Assembly (NCBI GenBank): GCA_963837025.1
Contig: CAWILT010000002.1
Coordinates: 310,001 to 374,000, forward strand
Length of the DNA stretch: 64,000 nucleotides
Reading direction: 5' to 3'
Source of the DNA: JALZUV01 sp963837025
Lineage (GTDB): Bacteria > Pseudomonadota > Alphaproteobacteria > Rickettsiales > JALZUV01
Shown here: in pieces, positions 62,466 through 64,000 of the stretch
Position numbering within the stretch: position 1 is the first letter of the stretch
How the letters are laid out: each line of letters starts with the position of its first letter
Made by a program: the position numbers and the translations under genes
Notes under the pieces: model-generated
What the model was told of the DNA's origin: nothing
Database searches by the model: none
What the model saw: the letters and a program-made list of their open reading frames with translations, nothing else

Positions 62466-64000
62466 TTCTTATCCATAAACGTAATCATCACCTGTTCGGC
62501 TTGCACCGATTCATTCTCAGACACTAAAATTTCTTTAATGACTACATCGCGCTCAGCATGAATCACGTTTTCCATCTTCATGGCTTCGATTACAATGAGG
62601 TCTTGTCCGGCTTTAACTTCTTCACCCTCACTTACAGGAATAGAAAGCACTAATCCTGCGATGGGTGCAACCAGTTCGTTCTCATTTTCGGAGCTGGAAA
62701 CTTCGGGCATATATTTTGCCAATTCAGCAACGCGGCTGGTATGTACGCTCACTACCGCTTCTGCGCCTGCATGAATTAAGCGATAGCCATCCGATCGGTA
62801 ACGCAAATGCACACTCACCGGCTCGCCATTGATGCTGCCTTGGAATAAGCGATTACCCAACTCATACGAGCTGCGCACCACAATATGTTCATTTTGCAAG
62901 GCTATATCATAGCCAAATTCTTTTTCCTTTACCCGAACCGAGAATTGCTTGCCGCCAATGCTGACCACCCAGCTTGAACCTAAATAGCGCGCGCGGCCAT
63001 CAATTTGCTGCGTGGTTTTGGCTGCACGCTTATTATGCTCCAAATATAAATAAACCGCCGAGCCGATAAAGATGCGCGTATGATGATCGTTAATTTCAGC
63101 GCCGGAAAATCCTTCAGGATATTCCTGCTCAATAAAATTGGTGGAAATATCACCGCTGCGGAAACGCGCATGGCTATAAACCGCCTGCATAAAGCCCATA
63201 TTAGTAGTCACACCATGAATTACATAGGCGCCTAACGCCTTTTGCATGGCATCAATCGCTTTATCGCGCGTGGATGCGTGGGTGCAAACCTTGGCAATCA
63301 TCGGGTCGTAATACATGCTGACTTCGCCGCCCTCATACACGCCTGAATCCACAATCACACGGCTGCCTTCAGGCTCTTTATAGCGCGTAACACGGCCTGT
63401 TGAGGGTAAAAATCCGCGTTTAGGGTCTTCCGCATAAACGCGGCTTTCAAATGCCCAGCCATGTAATTTCACATCTTTTTGCTTCAACGATAATGTTTCG
63501 CCTGCTGCGATGCGAATCATCTGTTCAACCAAATCAATATTGGTGATTAATTCGGTAACGCGATGCTCAACCTGTAAGCGCGTATTCATTTCTAAAAAGG
63601 CAAAGGTGCCATCAGGCGCGACGATATATTCAACCGTTCCGGCGCTACAATAATCTACCGCTTTAGCCAGTGCTACCGATTGGTCTTGCATGGTTTTACG
63701 CAATTCTTCGGATAGAAAACTACTTGGCGCCTCTTCAATAATCTTTTGATGACGGCGTTGGATTGAGCATTCGCGCTCACCCAATGCAATGCAATTGCCG
63801 TGCTTATCAGCCAGCACTTGAATTTCAATATGGCGGGGGTTTTCAAAGAATTTCTCAATGAACACGCGGCTATCCGAAAAACTCGATTGCGCTTCAGACG
63901 CGGCATATTTCAAACCATCCACCAGTTCTTTATCGTTGCGCGCCACGCGCATGCCCTTGCCACCGCCGCCCGCTGCGGCTTTAATCATTACGGGGAAGCC
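62462..64000 (-). CDS. pccA: Propionyl-CoA carboxylase alpha subunit, 5' end cut by window
   Basis: Biotin carboxylase plus biotin carrier subunit that, with PccB, makes methylmalonyl-CoA from propionyl-CoA. The frame is open to base 64000. Visible parts in order: ATP-grasp KAAAGGGGKGMRVA, HIEIQVLADKHGNCIALGERECSIQRRHQK region, FLEMNTRLQVEHRVTE, the SGVYEGGEVSMYYDPMIAK motif, BT domain, and biotinyl domain with EAMKMENV. The arrangement of biotinyl domain at the C terminus and the BT domain favours PccA over acetyl-CoA carboxylase AccC; methylcrotonyl-CoA carboxylase is the alternative. Confidence 0.88.
   Translation of the reverse strand, partial: GFPVMIKAAAGGGGKGMRVARNDKELVDGLKYAASEAQSSFSDSRVFIEKFFENPRHIEIQVLADKHGNCIALGERECSIQRRHQKIIEEAPSSFLSEELRKTMQDQSVALAKAVDYCSAGTVEYIVAPDGTFAFLEMNTRLQVEHRVTELITNIDLVEQMIRIAAGETLSLKQKDVKLHGWAFESRVYAEDPKRGFLPSTGRVTRYKEPEGSRVIVDSGVYEGGEVSMYYDPMIAKVCTHASTRDKAIDAMQKALGAYVIHGVTTNMGFMQAVYSHARFRSGDISTNFIEQEYPEGFSGAEINDHHTRIFIGSAVYLYLEHNKRAAKTTQQIDGRARYLGSSWVVSIGGKQFSVRVKEKEFGYDIALQNEHIVVRSSYELGNRLFQGSINGEPVSVHLRYRSDGYRLIHAGAEAVVSVHTSRVAELAKYMPEVSSSENENELVAPIAGLVLSIPVSEGEEVKAGQDLIVIEAMKMENVIHAERDVVIKEILVSENESVQAEQVMITFMDKN

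Overview
The window looks like a chromosomal segment of a flagellated alphaproteobacterium from, or close to, the Rickettsiales. Three things point there. (1) The 16S rRNA gene (56463-57952) stands alone between its own promoter and its own terminator, with no 23S, 5S or tRNA downstream; its 3' end reads GGATTACCTCC and helix-27/28 region reads GGGGACCCGC, as in Rickettsia-type 16S genes. (2) A vir-type type IV secretion system (T4SS) has duplicated virB8 and virB9 and no virB5, as in the Rickettsiales vir homologue (rvh) system. (3) Several housekeeping neighbourhoods are typically alphaproteobacterial: fabD / rpsF-rpsR-DUF2232-rplI, and DUF4164-zapA-6S RNA-fau(ygfA)-ymdB beside tkt. The species cannot be fixed from the sequence alone. 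No transposase, prophage or CRISPR array was seen.

Layout. 1-2532: ribF (cut by the window edge), secF and a CaCA-type cation exchanger, all minus strand. 2681-13479: a compact plus-strand T4SS operon, virB2-B4-B6-B8-B9-B10-B11-D4, mostly joined by TAATG or ATGA overlaps; its first gene encodes three VirB2-like units in one chain. 13604-14470: serB. 14485-21986 (minus): flagellar block flgI-flgJ-flgN-flgK-flgL-fliW-fliB, followed upstream by fabD. 23166-25380: rpsF, rpsR, a DUF2232 membrane protein and rplI. 25444-28334 (minus): fructose-6-phosphate aldolase/transaldolase, then lipB behind a second virB8-virB9 pair. 28423-35555 (plus): three unrecognised secreted proteins, including a 1579-residue Cys-rich one, divergent from that second pair. 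35531-37925 (minus): iscX-tsaE-amgK-murU. 37974-45079: a giant secreted TPR-like protein, an unknown membrane/coiled-coil protein, an OmpA-type lipoprotein, YebC and a TPR protein. 45048-50928: ymdB, sodC, fau, 6S RNA, an unknown gene, zapA, DUF4164 and tkt. 50935-53295: slyX, a small GNAT protein, a Pro/Gln/Tyr-rich lipoprotein, grxD and bolA. 53389-55920: a large unknown protein with repeated segments. 56074-58091: the stand-alone 16S unit. 58132-61559: a dispersed palindromic repeat, a putative HExxH protein with a 9-G tract, a PG-binding plus transglycosylase protein, and class I fructose-bisphosphate aldolase. 61690-61766: tRNA-Ile(GAU). 61845-64000: an unknown protein and the 3' part of a propionyl-CoA carboxylase alpha subunit gene.

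How it fits together. The main T4SS operon supplies the ATPases (B4, B11, D4), inner-membrane parts (B6, B8, B10) and the pilin, but its VirB9 has lost the usual C-terminal domain. The distant VirB9 keeps that domain, so the two loci probably contribute to one machine. The secreted three-gene module divergent from virB8b-virB9b is the best candidate here for an undescribed surface or secretion-linked system. The flagellar block uses FliW and a FliB-type flagellin methylase, an unusual pairing for Alphaproteobacteria. AmgK-MurU points to recycling of cell-wall sugars, so this organism probably makes peptidoglycan.
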